Assembly (NCBI RefSeq): GCF_016862915.1
Contig: NZ_BONW01000030.1
Coordinates: forward strand, 1 to 64,000
DNA length: 64,000 bases
Reading direction: 5' to 3'
Source: Plantactinospora endophytica
Lineage (GTDB): Bacteria; Actinomycetota; Actinomycetes; Mycobacteriales; Micromonosporaceae
In this document: positions 7,750 to 17,455 of the stretch, in pieces
Layout: each line of letters opens with the position of its first letter
Numbering within the stretch: position 1 is the stretch's first letter
The notes under the pieces: model-generated
Database searches by the model: none
What the model was told of the DNA's origin: nothing
Seen by the model: the letters and a program-made list of their open reading frames with translations, nothing else
Translations under genes and position numbers: made by a program

Positions 7750-8769
7750 ATGCCGCACCCTCGTCAGTTCACCCGCCGGAACCTGCTCGGCGCGGCCGGC
7801 GCGCTCGGCCTCACCGCCCTACTCGGCGCCTGCGGCCAGGACGACGCCTCCACCGGGGACACCGGCAGCGACGGTGCGTGGAGCTTCACCGACGACCGGG
7901 GGCAGACCGCCTCCGCCGCCAGCCGCCCGAAGCGGGTCGTCGCGTTCGTCGGCACCGCCGCCGCGCTGTACGACTTCGGCGTCACCGAAGCGCTCGTCGG
8001 GGTCTTCGGGCCGACGAAGCGTGCCGACGGCAGCCCCGACGTGCAGGCCGGCAACCTGCCGGTGGCCGGGTTGACCGTCATCGGCAACACCTGGGGCGAG
8101 TTCAACATCGAGACGTACGCCTCGGTCAAACCCGAAGTGCTGGTCACGCACGAGTACGAGAAGAACTCGCTCTGGTACGTCCCGGACGAGAGCAAGGACA
8201 AAATCACCCCGTTGGCGCCGACCGTGGCCCTGGTCGCCTCGCGGGCGCCGCTGGACAAGGTGATCGGCCGACACGCGGAACTCGCCGCCGCGCTCGGCGC
8301 CGACCTGACCGCGTCTACGGTCACCGACGCCAAGGCGCGGTTCGAGGCCGCCGCCGCCAGCATCAGGGCGGCCGTGGCGGCCAATCCCGGGATCAGGGTG
8401 CTGGCCTGCTCCGCCTCCGCCGACCTCTTCTACGCCTCCAACCCGGGCGTGAACTCCGACATCCTCTACTACAAGTCGCTGGGCGTGGACGTCATCGTGC
8501 CGGGCAAGCCCGACGAGGGCGGCTACTTCGAGAGCCTGAGCTGGGAGAACGCCGACAAGTACCCGGCCGACGTGCTGCTGCTGGACAACCGCAGCAGCAC
8601 GCTCCAGCCGAAGGACCTGACAACCAAGCCGACCTGGGGCCAGCTCCCGGCGGTGAAGGCCAACCAGATCGTCGGCTGGAACAGCGAACCCCGATTCTCG
8701 TACGCCGGCAGCGCCGCCGCCCTGGAAACCCTGGCCACCGCGCTGCGCTCCGCCCGCAAGCTGGCCTGA
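7750..8769 (+). CDS. Iron-siderophore ABC transporter substrate-binding lipoprotein
   Basis: A 339-residue class III (FepB/FhuD-type) binding protein that captures ferric siderophores at the outer face of the membrane. The N-terminus carries a twin-arginine-like TRRNLLG and a lipobox LLGAC with C28 as the lipidated residue. The binding domain begins at about residue 42 (WSFTDDRGQTASAASRPKRV). AAGGAG precedes the ATG. An IdeR box sits in the promoter, so expression should rise when iron is scarce. No permease or ATPase genes are adjacent, so it probably shares a transporter encoded elsewhere. The last 19 bases, including the stop, recur 24 bases downstream. Confidence 0.93.
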   Translation: MPHPRQFTRRNLLGAAGALGLTALLGACGQDDASTGDTGSDGAWSFTDDRGQTASAASRPKRVVAFVGTAAALYDFGVTEALVGVFGPTKRADGSPDVQAGNLPVAGLTVIGNTWGEFNIETYASVKPEVLVTHEYEKNSLWYVPDESKDKITPLAPTVALVASRAPLDKVIGRHAELAAALGADLTASTVTDAKARFEAAAASIRAAVAANPGIRVLACSASADLFYASNPGVNSDILYYKSLGVDVIVPGKPDEGGYFESLSWENADKYPADVLLLDNRSSTLQPKDLTTKPTWGQLPAVKANQIVGWNSEPRFSYAGSAAALETLATALRSARKLA

Positions 8770-8812
8770 CACCCCGCCCGCAGCGCAGCCATCCGCCCGC
8801 AAGCCGGCCTGA
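8751..8812 (+). repeat. Gene-end duplication: two 19-base copies spanning a stop codon
   Basis: The final 19 bases of the siderophore-binding protein gene (8751-8769, CGCCCGCAAGCTGGCCTGA) recur at 8794-8812 with one base changed. The second copy lies wholly outside the gene. It is one of several stop-codon-spanning duplications in this window. Confidence 0.85.
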
Positions 8813-8839
8813 ACCGTCGGGCCCGGACGCCTCGCCGGG

Positions 8840-10030
8840 CTATCCGTTGAACGCGGAGAGCCCGGTGAGCCGCTGCCCGATCACCAACTGGTGGATCTCG
8901 GACGTCCCTTCGTAGGTCAGCACGCTCTCCAGGTTGTTGGCGTGCCGAAGCACCGGATACTCCCCGCTGATCCCGTTGGCGCCGAGGATCGTCCGGCACT
9001 CCCGGGCGATCGCGATCGCCTCCCGGACGTTGTTCAGCTTGCCGACGCTGACCTGCTCCGGCCGGAGCGTGCCGGCGTCGGCCAGCCGGCCCAGGTGCAG
9101 CGCCAGCAGATAGCCCTTCTGCAACTCGACCGCCATGTCGGCCAGCTTGGCCTGGGTGAGCTGGAAGCCGGCGATCGGCCGACCGAACTGCATCCGGCTG
9201 GTCGCGTAGTCGATCGCGGCGTGCAGACAGTCCCGGGCCGCACCGAGCGCACCCCAGACGATGCCGTAACGGGCCTCGGTCAGGCAGCTCAGCGGGGCCC
9301 GCAGGCCGGTCGCCGCCGGCAGTTGGGCGTCGGCCGGCAGCCGGACGTCGTCGAGCACGATCTCCCCGGTCGACGAGGCGCGCAGCGACATCTTGTGCCG
9401 GATCTCCCGGGCCGTCACCCCGGGCGTGGCCATGGGTACGACGAAACCCCGCACCCCCTCGTCGGTACGCGCCCAGACCACGGCCAGGTCGGCGACCGGT
9501 GCGTTGGTTATCCACATCTTGCCGCCGGTCAGCACCCAGTCCGTACCGTCCCGGCGGGCCCGGGTCGTCATCGAGGCGGGGTCGGAGCCGTGGTCCGGCT
9601 CGGTCAGCCCGAAGCAGCCGATCAGCTCGCCGGCCGCCATCCGGGGCAGCCACTGCTGCTTCTGCTCCTCGGAGCCGTACCGCCAGATGGCGTACATCGC
9701 CAGCGAACCCTGCACCGAGACCAGCGAGCGGACACCCGAGTCGCCCGCCTCCAACTCCAGGCAGGCCAGCCCGTACGCGACAGCCGAGGCACCGGCGCAG
9801 CCGTACCCGGTCAGGTGCATGCCGAGCAGGCCGACCTTGCCGAACTCGACGGCCAGTTCCCGGACCGGGGCCTGACCGATCTCGTACCAGCGGGCGACGT
9901 GCGGGCGTACCCGGGTCGCCACGAGCTGGCCCACGACGGACCGGATCTGCCGGTCCTCCTCGGTGAGCGAGCCGTCCAGGTCGAGCAGGTCGAGCGGGGG
10001 TGTCCCGGCCCTGGTGAATGCCTCGGTCAT
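8840..10030 (-). CDS. Acyl-CoA dehydrogenase (glutaryl-CoA dehydrogenase-like)
   Basis: A 396-residue FAD enzyme that introduces a double bond next to the CoA thioester. FAD/substrate stretches are seen at CFGLTEPDHGSDPASM and GGKMWITNAPVADLAVVW. The catalytic Glu lies in TYEGTSEIHQL near the C-terminus. The Arg in RMQFGRPIAGFQLTQ and the overall pattern are close to the glutaryl-CoA dehydrogenase branch; isobutyryl or other short-chain substrates are possible. I chose ATG 10030 because AGGGTGG precedes it at good spacing; a GTG nine bases upstream is weaker. No beta-oxidation partner is adjacent. Confidence 0.9.
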   Translation of the reverse strand: MTEAFTRAGTPPLDLLDLDGSLTEEDRQIRSVVGQLVATRVRPHVARWYEIGQAPVRELAVEFGKVGLLGMHLTGYGCAGASAVAYGLACLELEAGDSGVRSLVSVQGSLAMYAIWRYGSEEQKQQWLPRMAAGELIGCFGLTEPDHGSDPASMTTRARRDGTDWVLTGGKMWITNAPVADLAVVWARTDEGVRGFVVPMATPGVTAREIRHKMSLRASSTGEIVLDDVRLPADAQLPAATGLRAPLSCLTEARYGIVWGALGAARDCLHAAIDYATSRMQFGRPIAGFQLTQAKLADMAVELQKGYLLALHLGRLADAGTLRPEQVSVGKLNNVREAIAIARECRTILGANGISGEYPVLRHANNLESVLTYEGTSEIHQLVIGQRLTGLSAFNG

Positions 10031-10071
10031 GACCGCCACCCTAGCGGCCGGTCAGCCAGGCCCCGCCGCGC

Positions 10072-10374
10072 TCAGCCGGCGGCCGGCAGCACCAGCACCC
10101 GGGCGTGGATCTGGTTGCGCTGCTGGAGTGCGGCGCGCAGCGCACGGTGCAGCCCGTCCTCCAGATAGAGCCCGCCGCTCCACTGCACGACGTGCGGGAA
10201 GAGGTCGCCGTAGAAGGTGGAATCCTCGGCGAGCAGCTTGTCCAGCGCGAGTTCCCGCTTGGTCGTGATGAGCTGGTCGAGGCGCAGCGGGCGTGGCGGG
10301 ATCTCTGCCCACTGCTTCAACGTGAGCCCGTGGTCCGGGTAGGGACGCCCGTCCCGAACCGCTTTGAAGATCAC
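10072..10374 (-). CDS. Small conserved actinobacterial protein, function unknown
   Basis: A 100-residue cytoplasmic protein from a GTG start placed after GGAGGGGAG. Sequence stretches IFKAVRDGRPYPDHGLT, LDQLITTKRELALDKLLAED and SGGLYLEDGLHRALRAAL recall a protein widely kept in actinobacteria and sometimes labelled a VapB-like antitoxin. I see no toxin partner and no antitoxin-type DNA-binding motif, so I do not adopt that name. Length and motif order agree with relatives as I remember them. Upstream in-frame codons beyond the GTG lack coding character. Confidence 0.72.
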   Translation of the reverse strand: MIFKAVRDGRPYPDHGLTLKQWAEIPPRPLRLDQLITTKRELALDKLLAEDSTFYGDLFPHVVQWSGGLYLEDGLHRALRAALQQRNQIHARVLVLPAAG

Positions 10375-10541
10375 GACGGCACGCTCCCCTCCCCGTGGCC
10401 GTGCTGGCCCGACCCCTTGCTTCGCTACTCCGGCGGCCCGCCTCCCCGCAGGCCGCACCGTACCAATGACGCCCGTCAGCCTAGCGACCTCCGACGACCC
10501 CATGGTTTGTCCGTCGATGTCAGTTTCGTTACTACCGCCGG

Positions 10542-10573
10542 TGACATCCTGACCGTCTCCGGTCAGGATGTCA
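10542..10573 (-). terminator. Perfect 13-bp hairpin at the nitroreductase stop codon
   Basis: Arms TGACATCCTGACC (10542-10554) and GGTCAGGATGTCA (10561-10573) pair perfectly around a six-base loop. The inner arm contains the nitroreductase stop codon. No U-rich tract follows on either strand, so this would be the short-tailed type of terminator common in high-GC actinobacteria. An operator role cannot be excluded. Confidence 0.6.
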
Positions 10574-11230
10574 GCCCCATCGGCCCCGGTGCACCACCTG
10601 CTCCACCGACCGCCGGCCGCGCTTCAACGAGGGCGATCGATGGTCCGCCGCCGGGTAGCCGATGCTGAGCGCTCCGATCGGGGTGAACCCGTCCGGTACC
10701 CCGAACGCCGCCCGGAACGCCCCGGTCCGGTCGGGCGGAATGCCGAAGAAGCACGCCCCGAGCCCCTCGTCGACTGCCGTCAACAACATCAGCAGCGCGG
10801 CGAACCCGGTGTCGACGTACCAGTACGGCACCGGCCAGCGGGCCTCGTCGCGGTCCGTCCAACCCTTGTCCGGTTCGGCGTACCGATCCAGATAGGCGTC
10901 CCGGTCCGCCAGCGGTACGACGATCAGCGGCGCCCGCCGCATCCCGGTCAGCCACCGGTTCTGCCCCTCGGCAGCCGGGCTCACCTCAGCGGCCGGACTT
11001 CCCTCGGCAGCCGGATCGCGACGGACGGTGTCCGGGGTGGTCGCCGTCCAGAACAGCTCGCGGTCCGCCGGCTCGGTCAGCACCAGGAACGCCCAGCCCT
11101 GCGAGAACCCGGCCGACGGGGCCCGGACGGCGTGCTCCAGCAGCCGGTCGACGAGTTCCGGCGGCACCGGTCGGTCCGGGTCGTAGTTGCGCACCATCCG
11201 CCGTCGCCGGACGACCGTCGAGAACTCCAT
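10571..11230 (-). CDS. Nitroreductase family protein
   Basis: A 219-residue FMN-dependent oxidoreductase fold. The N-terminal stretch VVRRRRMVRNYDPDRPVP is the family signature that contacts FMN phosphate, followed by VRAPSAGFSQGWAFLVL. The C-terminal FMN region is GACFFGIPPDRTGAFRAAFG with the nearby PIGALSIGYP. Residues about 73-88 hold a low-complexity insert built from AAE-SP repeats. A 13-bp hairpin overlaps the stop codon. The substrate is unknown; relatives reduce nitro groups, flavins or quinones. Confidence 0.88.
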   Translation of the reverse strand: MEFSTVVRRRRMVRNYDPDRPVPPELVDRLLEHAVRAPSAGFSQGWAFLVLTEPADRELFWTATTPDTVRRDPAAEGSPAAEVSPAAEGQNRWLTGMRRAPLIVVPLADRDAYLDRYAEPDKGWTDRDEARWPVPYWYVDTGFAALLMLLTAVDEGLGACFFGIPPDRTGAFRAAFGVPDGFTPIGALSIGYPAADHRSPSLKRGRRSVEQVVHRGRWG

Positions 11231-11247
11231 CGCGTGCCCCTCCCCGC

Positions 11248-12189
11248 TCAGGCTCCGGGGCGGATGCCCCAGCTACCCTGCCAGGTCTGTCCCGGTTCGA
11301 GGGTGATCACGTCGCGGCCGGAGCGGAACGCGTCCGGCGGGCAGGTCATCGGCTCGACCGCCACCGACCGGCGGTACCGGTCGCCGACCAGGGTGTCCCC
11401 GGTGAAGACCTGCCACCAGCCGAACGACGGGTCCGCCCAGATGCTCACCGCGTCGTCCGAATCCGGGGCGGAGATGGTGACGCTGGAGCCCCAGTCGTGC
11501 ACCAGCGCCGGGTCGAGGTCCCCGAACGCCAGGTCGAGGACGGCCTCGCCGATCCGGCGCGGCTCGGTGAAGTCGTAGTCCCCGCCGGTCACCTTCGCCA
11601 CCCCGATCGGCAGCAGCCGGCCGTCGAGCAGCAGCCGACTGCGGCCCGGTACCCGCAGCCGCAGGTCGTCCACGGCCACCCCGGGCAGCCGCAGGTACGG
11701 GTGCACCGAGAAGCCGAACGGACACGGCACCCGGCCGACGTTCGTCGCCTCGTGCCGCACCCGCAGCCCGTCCGCGCCGATCCGCCACTCGGCCCGCAGC
11801 GCCAGCGGCCACGGATAGCCGACCTGGGCCGGCAGCTCACAGGCCACCACCACCGCGTCCGGCCGCTGCTCCACCAGCCGCCACGGCAGCCAGTTGACCA
11901 GCCCGTGGATCGCGGTGTGCCGCTGCGGCTCGGTCAGCGGAAGCTGCAACTCCTGGCCACCGAACGAGTACTGTCCGTCGCGGATCCGGTTCGGCCACGG
12001 TGCGAGTACCTGACCCGCGCTGCCGGCCGGCAACTCGTCCTCGCCGTACCCGTCGAGATAGTCGACGCCGTTCGCCCGGTACGCCCGCAGCCCTCCGCCG
12101 ACCTCGACCACCACGGCCTCCTGGCCGGCGGCGGAGATGGTCCACTGTGCACCGGAGAGCGGCCGGGCCGCCGTTGTGACGTTGTCCAT
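11248..12189 (-). CDS. Aldose 1-epimerase family protein
   Basis: A 313-residue galactose-mutarotase-fold protein that interconverts alpha and beta anomers of free aldoses. The catalytic His-containing stretch is RHTAIHGLVNWLPW, the second His lies in FGFSVHPYLRLPG, and the Glu base in VAVEPMTCPPDAF. ATG 12189 gives the expected length; further upstream the frame runs into the MFS gene. Seventeen bases separate it from the MFS gene stop, so the two may be co-transcribed, suggesting sugar handling, although the MFS relative is not a known sugar carrier. Confidence 0.9.
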   Translation of the reverse strand: MDNVTTAARPLSGAQWTISAAGQEAVVVEVGGGLRAYRANGVDYLDGYGEDELPAGSAGQVLAPWPNRIRDGQYSFGGQELQLPLTEPQRHTAIHGLVNWLPWRLVEQRPDAVVVACELPAQVGYPWPLALRAEWRIGADGLRVRHEATNVGRVPCPFGFSVHPYLRLPGVAVDDLRLRVPGRSRLLLDGRLLPIGVAKVTGGDYDFTEPRRIGEAVLDLAFGDLDPALVHDWGSSVTISAPDSDDAVSIWADPSFGWWQVFTGDTLVGDRYRRSVAVEPMTCPPDAFRSGRDVITLEPGQTWQGSWGIRPGA

Positions 12190-12205
12190 GCCGGGACGAT
12201 AGCCG

Positions 12206-13738
12206 CTACCCGGCCTTGGCGCCCGGCTGCCCGGACGTCGCGCCGCCCCCCGACCCGGAACCGGCACCCGCTCCGGACCCGGTGTCGGTATCTGCACCCG
12301 TATCGGCATCCGCATCCGTATCCGCACCGGGCGGTGCCGACCCGTCGGCGGTCTGGGGCGCCCGGTAGCGGGCCAGCGCCGGGAAGAGGACGCCCAGCAG
12401 CACCGCGAGCACGGCCGCCAGCACGCCGCCGCCGACCCAGGCGAAACCGACCCCGAAGGCGGCGGCGGTGCTGCCGGCGCGCAGGTCACCCAGGCGCGGG
12501 CCACCGGCCACCACGGTGATGTTCACCCCCTGCAACCGGCCGCGCAGCCGGTCCGGGGCGTAGACCTGCAACATCGACTGCCGGAAGACCGCGCTGACCA
12601 GGTCGGCCGCCCCGGCGACCGCGAGCAGCAGGACCGCCAGCCAGAGCTGCCGGGCCAGTCCGGCGGCGGCAATCGCCAGGCCCCAGCCGACCACCGCGCA
12701 GACCAGGGCCAGGCCCTGCCGGCGTACCCGGCTGATCCAGCCCGAGGTGAGGCCGCCGAGTACCGAACCGATGGCGATCGCGCTGAACAGCCAGCCGACC
12801 GCCGAACCGCCGCCGAACCGCTCCTGCGCCACCTCGGGGAAGAGCGCCCGGGGCATCGCCAGCACCATCGCGATGATGTCCACGGCGAAGGAGAGCAGCA
12901 GTACCGGCGTGGTGGCCAGATAGCGGAAGCCGTCCACCACGCTGGCCAGGCCGACCCGTCGGGGCGCCCCACCGTCGTCCAGCGGCGGCATCGAGGGCAG
13001 CCGGTAGGTGGCCCAGAGCGAGACGGTGAAGAGCAGTGCGTCCACCCCGTACGCCATCGGGAGTACGACCTCGACCGGGCCGGCCGAGAAGACCAGGCCG
13101 GCGGCGAGCGGTCCGAGTACGCCACCGGCGGTCGAGGTGGTGTAGCCCAGCGTGTTCGCGGCCGGCACCAGCGGGGTGGGTACCAGTCGAGCGATGATCG
13201 CCTGGCGGGTCGGCGAGCTGACCGCGAAGGCGATCGTCTGCACCGCGACCAGCACCAGCAGCAGTACCGGGCTGCCGACCCGGAACACCGCCTGGAGCAG
13301 CAGCCCGAGGGTGGACAGCCACATCAGCGCCGAGCTGGCCAGCAGCAGTTTGCGCCGGTCCACCGCGTCGGCGACGGCACCGCCCCAGAGACCGAAGATC
13401 AGCAACGGGACGAACCCGGCGATGCCCAGCAGACCGACCCAGAACGACTTCTCGGTCAGCGCGAACATCTCCACCGGTACGGCGACCGCGGTGAGCTGGA
13501 AGCCGAACATCGAGACGCCGTTGCCGACCCACAGCCGCCGGTACGCCGGCACCCGCAGCGGACGTACGTCCATCGCCCAGCGGGCGAACCGGCCCCCGGA
13601 GCGTGGGCTCGCGGCGGCGGCCGGCTCGGCGGTGTCCCCCGGTCCCGGTGCCAGCGTCCCGGCCGCCTCCGCAGCCGGCCCGACGGCGTCCCCGGGGTCG
13701 CCACTGCGCCGATCGGCGTCCTTGTCAACGCTGGTCAA
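12206..13738 (-). CDS. MFS transporter, EntS-like exporter family
   Basis: A major facilitator protein with about 12 membrane helices in residues 70-470. The cytoplasmic loop AVADAVDRRKLLLAS after helix 2 is the MFS motif A equivalent. The pattern resembles the EntS/enterobactin-exporter branch. The start is uncertain: a TTG at 13738 keeps a coding-like Ala/Pro/Asp-rich leader but lies inside a 32-base tandem repeat, while ATG 13573 would give 455 residues of normal MFS length. The C-terminal tail is a hydrophilic Asp-Thr-Gly-Ser-rich repeat (ADTDADADTGADTDTG). No substrate can be inferred. Confidence 0.82.
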   Translation of the reverse strand: MTSVDKDADRRSGDPGDAVGPAAEAAGTLAPGPGDTAEPAAAASPRSGGRFARWAMDVRPLRVPAYRRLWVGNGVSMFGFQLTAVAVPVEMFALTEKSFWVGLLGIAGFVPLLIFGLWGGAVADAVDRRKLLLASSALMWLSTLGLLLQAVFRVGSPVLLLVLVAVQTIAFAVSSPTRQAIIARLVPTPLVPAANTLGYTTSTAGGVLGPLAAGLVFSAGPVEVVLPMAYGVDALLFTVSLWATYRLPSMPPLDDGGAPRRVGLASVVDGFRYLATTPVLLLSFAVDIIAMVLAMPRALFPEVAQERFGGGSAVGWLFSAIAIGSVLGGLTSGWISRVRRQGLALVCAVVGWGLAIAAAGLARQLWLAVLLLAVAGAADLVSAVFRQSMLQVYAPDRLRGRLQGVNITVVAGGPRLGDLRAGSTAAAFGVGFAWVGGGVLAAVLAVLLGVLFPALARYRAPQTADGSAPPGADTDADADTGADTDTGSGAGAGSGSGGGATSGQPGAKAG

Positions 13739-13818
13739 GGCGCCAGCCGCTCGATGTCGAGGCTGGTCAAGGCGCCAGCCGCTCAATGTCAACGCTGGTC
13801 AAGGCGCCAGCCGCTCGA
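13723..13818. repeat. Three tandem 32-base copies of the pdxH gene end
   Basis: Units at 13723-13754, 13755-13786 and 13787-13818 are nearly identical. The rightmost unit contains the last codons and stop of pdxH (minus strand, residues IERLAP then TGA); the other two are copies downstream of the stop, running into the start region of the MFS gene. Each unit holds a small GCTGG/CCAGC inverted pair, so the array could fold into serial hairpins. Confidence 0.92.
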
Positions 13819-14455
13819 TGATCCAATCGTCCGCACCGGACCGACGGTAGCGCAGTCGATCGTGCAGCCTGCTCGCCCGTCCCTGCCAGAACTCCACCGT
13901 CGCCGGCACCACCCGCAGGCCGCCCCAGTGCGGCGGAGCCGGCACCGGCTCGCCGTCCGGAAACCGCCGTACGGCGTCCCGGAACCGGGCGTCCAGGGCG
14001 GCCCGGTCGGAAAGCACCTCCGACTGCGGGCTCGCCCAGGCTCCGAGCTGCGAACCGCGCGGCCGGGCGGCGAAGTACGCCTCCGTCTCGGCCCGCTCGA
14101 CCGGCCCGATCGTGCCGCAGATCACCACCTGCCGCTGCATCGGGAACCACGGCAGCAGCAGGCTGGCGTACGGGTTGACCCGTGCCTCGGTGCCCTTACG
14201 GGACCCGTAGTTGGTGTAGAAGACCAGCCCACGCCCGTCGTACCCCTTCAGCAGGACCGTCCGGGTGCTCGGCCGGCCCTCGGCGTCGGCGGTGGCCACC
14301 ACCATCGCGTTCGGCTCGGGCAGCCCGGCCGCGACCGCGTCGGCGAACCAGCGGTCGAACTGGGTCACCCAGTCCGGCGCCAGATCGGCCTCGGCGAGCC
14401 CGTCGACCGATCCGTACTCCCGGCGCAGTTCGGCCGGCGGCACTGTGTCCCGCAT
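13799..14455 (-). CDS. pdxH: Pyridoxamine/pyridoxine 5'-phosphate oxidase
   Basis: A 218-residue FMN enzyme that oxidises pyridoxamine or pyridoxine phosphate to pyridoxal phosphate. Family stretches are [39 protein letters not shown], the FMN/substrate motif [14 protein letters not shown], and the C-terminal [17 protein letters not shown], with RLHDR just after. GAGGA precedes the ATG. Divergent from the citrate synthase gene. The last 32 bases, including the stop codon, are present in three tandem copies. PLP-dependent SerC is encoded nearby. Confidence 0.95.
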   Translation of the reverse strand: MRDTVPPAELRREYGSVDGLAEADLAPDWVTQFDRWFADAVAAGLPEPNAMVVATADAEGRPSTRTVLLKGYDGRGLVFYTNYGSRKGTEARVNPYASLLLPWFPMQRQVVICGTIGPVERAETEAYFAARPRGSQLGAWASPQSEVLSDRAALDARFRDAVRRFPDGEPVPAPPHWGGLRVVPATVEFWQGRASRLHDRLRYRRSGADDWIIERLAP

Positions 14456-14703
14456 CACGTCACATCCTCGTCCGTCTATCGGAAGCGCGGCACCCGCGCC
14501 GACCCGCCCCCGGGCCGGCAAACCCGGGGGGTGAGCAGCGCCCCCGGGCCGGTCGTGTCGCGCGTAGCACAACCGTGACCTCTCGCAAAGTTAGTTACCC
14601 AGCAGGCAAGATGGCACGAATACCTCGCTGAGTTCGCGGGGGCTCACGCCGGGCACCCGCCGGGTGGGCCCTGAATGCACGGACGACCGATCCAGGAGCG
14701 CTG

Positions 14704-15810
14704 ATGTCCGACTTCAAACCGGGGCTGGAAGGCGTGATCGCCTTCGAGACCGCCATCGCCGAGCCTGACAAGGAAGGAGGGTCGCTGCGCTACCGCGGAG
14801 TCGACATCGAGGACCTGATCGGCCAGGTCTCCTTCGGCAACGTGTGGGCGTTGCTCGTGGACGGCCGGTTCGGTCCCGGCCTGCCCCCGGCCGAGCCGTT
14901 CCCGGTGCCGGTGCACTCCGGCGACATCCGGGTCGACGTGCAGTCCGCGGTGGCGATGCTGGCGCCGTACTGGGGGTTGTCGCAGTTCCTCGACATCTCC
15001 GACGAGCAGGCCCGGGAGGACCTTGCCCGGGTCTCGGTGACCGCGCTCTCCTTCGTCGCCCAGTCGGCGCGCGGGCTCGGCCTGCCGGCCGTACCGCAGA
15101 AGGAGATCGACAAGGCGGAGACCATCGTCGAGCGGTTCATGAAGCGCTGGCGCGGCGAGCCAGACCCGCGACACGTCAAGGCCGTCGACGCGTACTTCAT
15201 CTCGGCCGCCGAGCACGGGCTGAACGCCTCCACCTTCACCGCCCGGATCGTCGCCTCCACCGGCGCCGACGCCGCCGCCTGCATCTCGTCGGGCATCGGC
15301 GCGCTCTCCGGCCCGCTGCACGGCGGTGCGCCGTCCCGGGTACTGCACATGATCGAGGCGGTCGAGCGCAGCGGCGACGCCGAGGGGTACGTCAAGGGCG
15401 TACTCGACCGGGGCGAGCGGCTGATGGGCTTCGGGCACCGGATCTACCGGGCCGAGGACCCGCGCGCCCGGGTGCTCCGGCGTACCGCCAAGGAGCTGGG
15501 CGCGCCCCGCTTCGAGATCGCCGAGGCGCTGGAGAAGGCCGCGCTGGAGGAGCTGCACGCCCGCAAGCCCGACCGGGTACTCGCCACCAACGTCGAGTTC
15601 TGGTCGGCCGTCGTACTCGACTTCGCCGAGGTACCGGCGCACATGTTCACCTCGATGTTCACCTGCGCCCGGATGGGCGGCTGGAGCGCGCACATCCTGG
15701 AGCAGAAGAAGCTGAAGCGGCTGGTCCGGCCGGCCGCCCGGTATCTCGGCCCCGGGCCGCGCAAGCCCACCCAGGTCGAGGGCTGGGACGCCGTCCCGCA
15801 CAACGCCTGA
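14704..15810 (+). CDS. Citrate synthase 2 (CitA-type)
   Basis: A 368-residue citrate synthase that condenses oxaloacetate and acetyl-CoA. Active-site regions are AAEHGLNASTFTAR, GALSGPLHGGAPSR and GFGHRIYRAEDPRARV. The last catalytic stretch reads NVEFWSAVVLDFAEVP, with Glu where classical enzymes have Asp; I recall the same change in actinobacterial CitA-type enzymes, so it is probably a subgroup trait. AGGAG precedes the start. A strong hairpin terminator follows the stop. Divergent from pdxH with about 250 bases between. Confidence 0.92.
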   Translation: MSDFKPGLEGVIAFETAIAEPDKEGGSLRYRGVDIEDLIGQVSFGNVWALLVDGRFGPGLPPAEPFPVPVHSGDIRVDVQSAVAMLAPYWGLSQFLDISDEQAREDLARVSVTALSFVAQSARGLGLPAVPQKEIDKAETIVERFMKRWRGEPDPRHVKAVDAYFISAAEHGLNASTFTARIVASTGADAAACISSGIGALSGPLHGGAPSRVLHMIEAVERSGDAEGYVKGVLDRGERLMGFGHRIYRAEDPRARVLRRTAKELGAPRFEIAEALEKAALEELHARKPDRVLATNVEFWSAVVLDFAEVPAHMFTSMFTCARMGGWSAHILEQKKLKRLVRPAARYLGPGPRKPTQVEGWDAVPHNA

Positions 15811-17265
<1,455 letters not shown>

Positions 17266-17273
17266 GTCGAATC

Positions 17274-17321
17274 GATCACTCGGGTCGGGCCGGTCGGCCG
17301 GACCACCCGACCCGAGTGATC
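17274..17321 (+). terminator. Rho-independent terminator after serC
   Basis: A perfect 16-bp stem (17274-17289 with 17306-17321, arms beginning GATCACTCGGGTCGGG) and a 16-base GC-rich loop that can pair further. It starts eight bases after the serC stop and is followed by AATTCTTG, a short T-containing tail. Confidence 0.93.
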
Positions 17322-17455
17322 AATTCTTGCAGCTCACCCGCGACATGCGGGCGCGCCTCTCCCCAACGGGTGACGGACCGGCGTACCGTGTGACGAGGAC
17401 GCCCGGGTGTCTGACCTGTGGCGTGGGCCCAGCGAGGCGGGACGGAGGCAACGCG

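Noticed and set aside
10072-10374. VapB-type antitoxin of a toxin-antitoxin pair
   Set aside because: No PIN-domain toxin is adjacent and no antitoxin DNA-binding fold is visible, so the label is not supported by the sequence.
13723-13818. CRISPR array
   Set aside because: The 32-base units are directly adjacent without unique spacers and are copies of the pdxH gene end.
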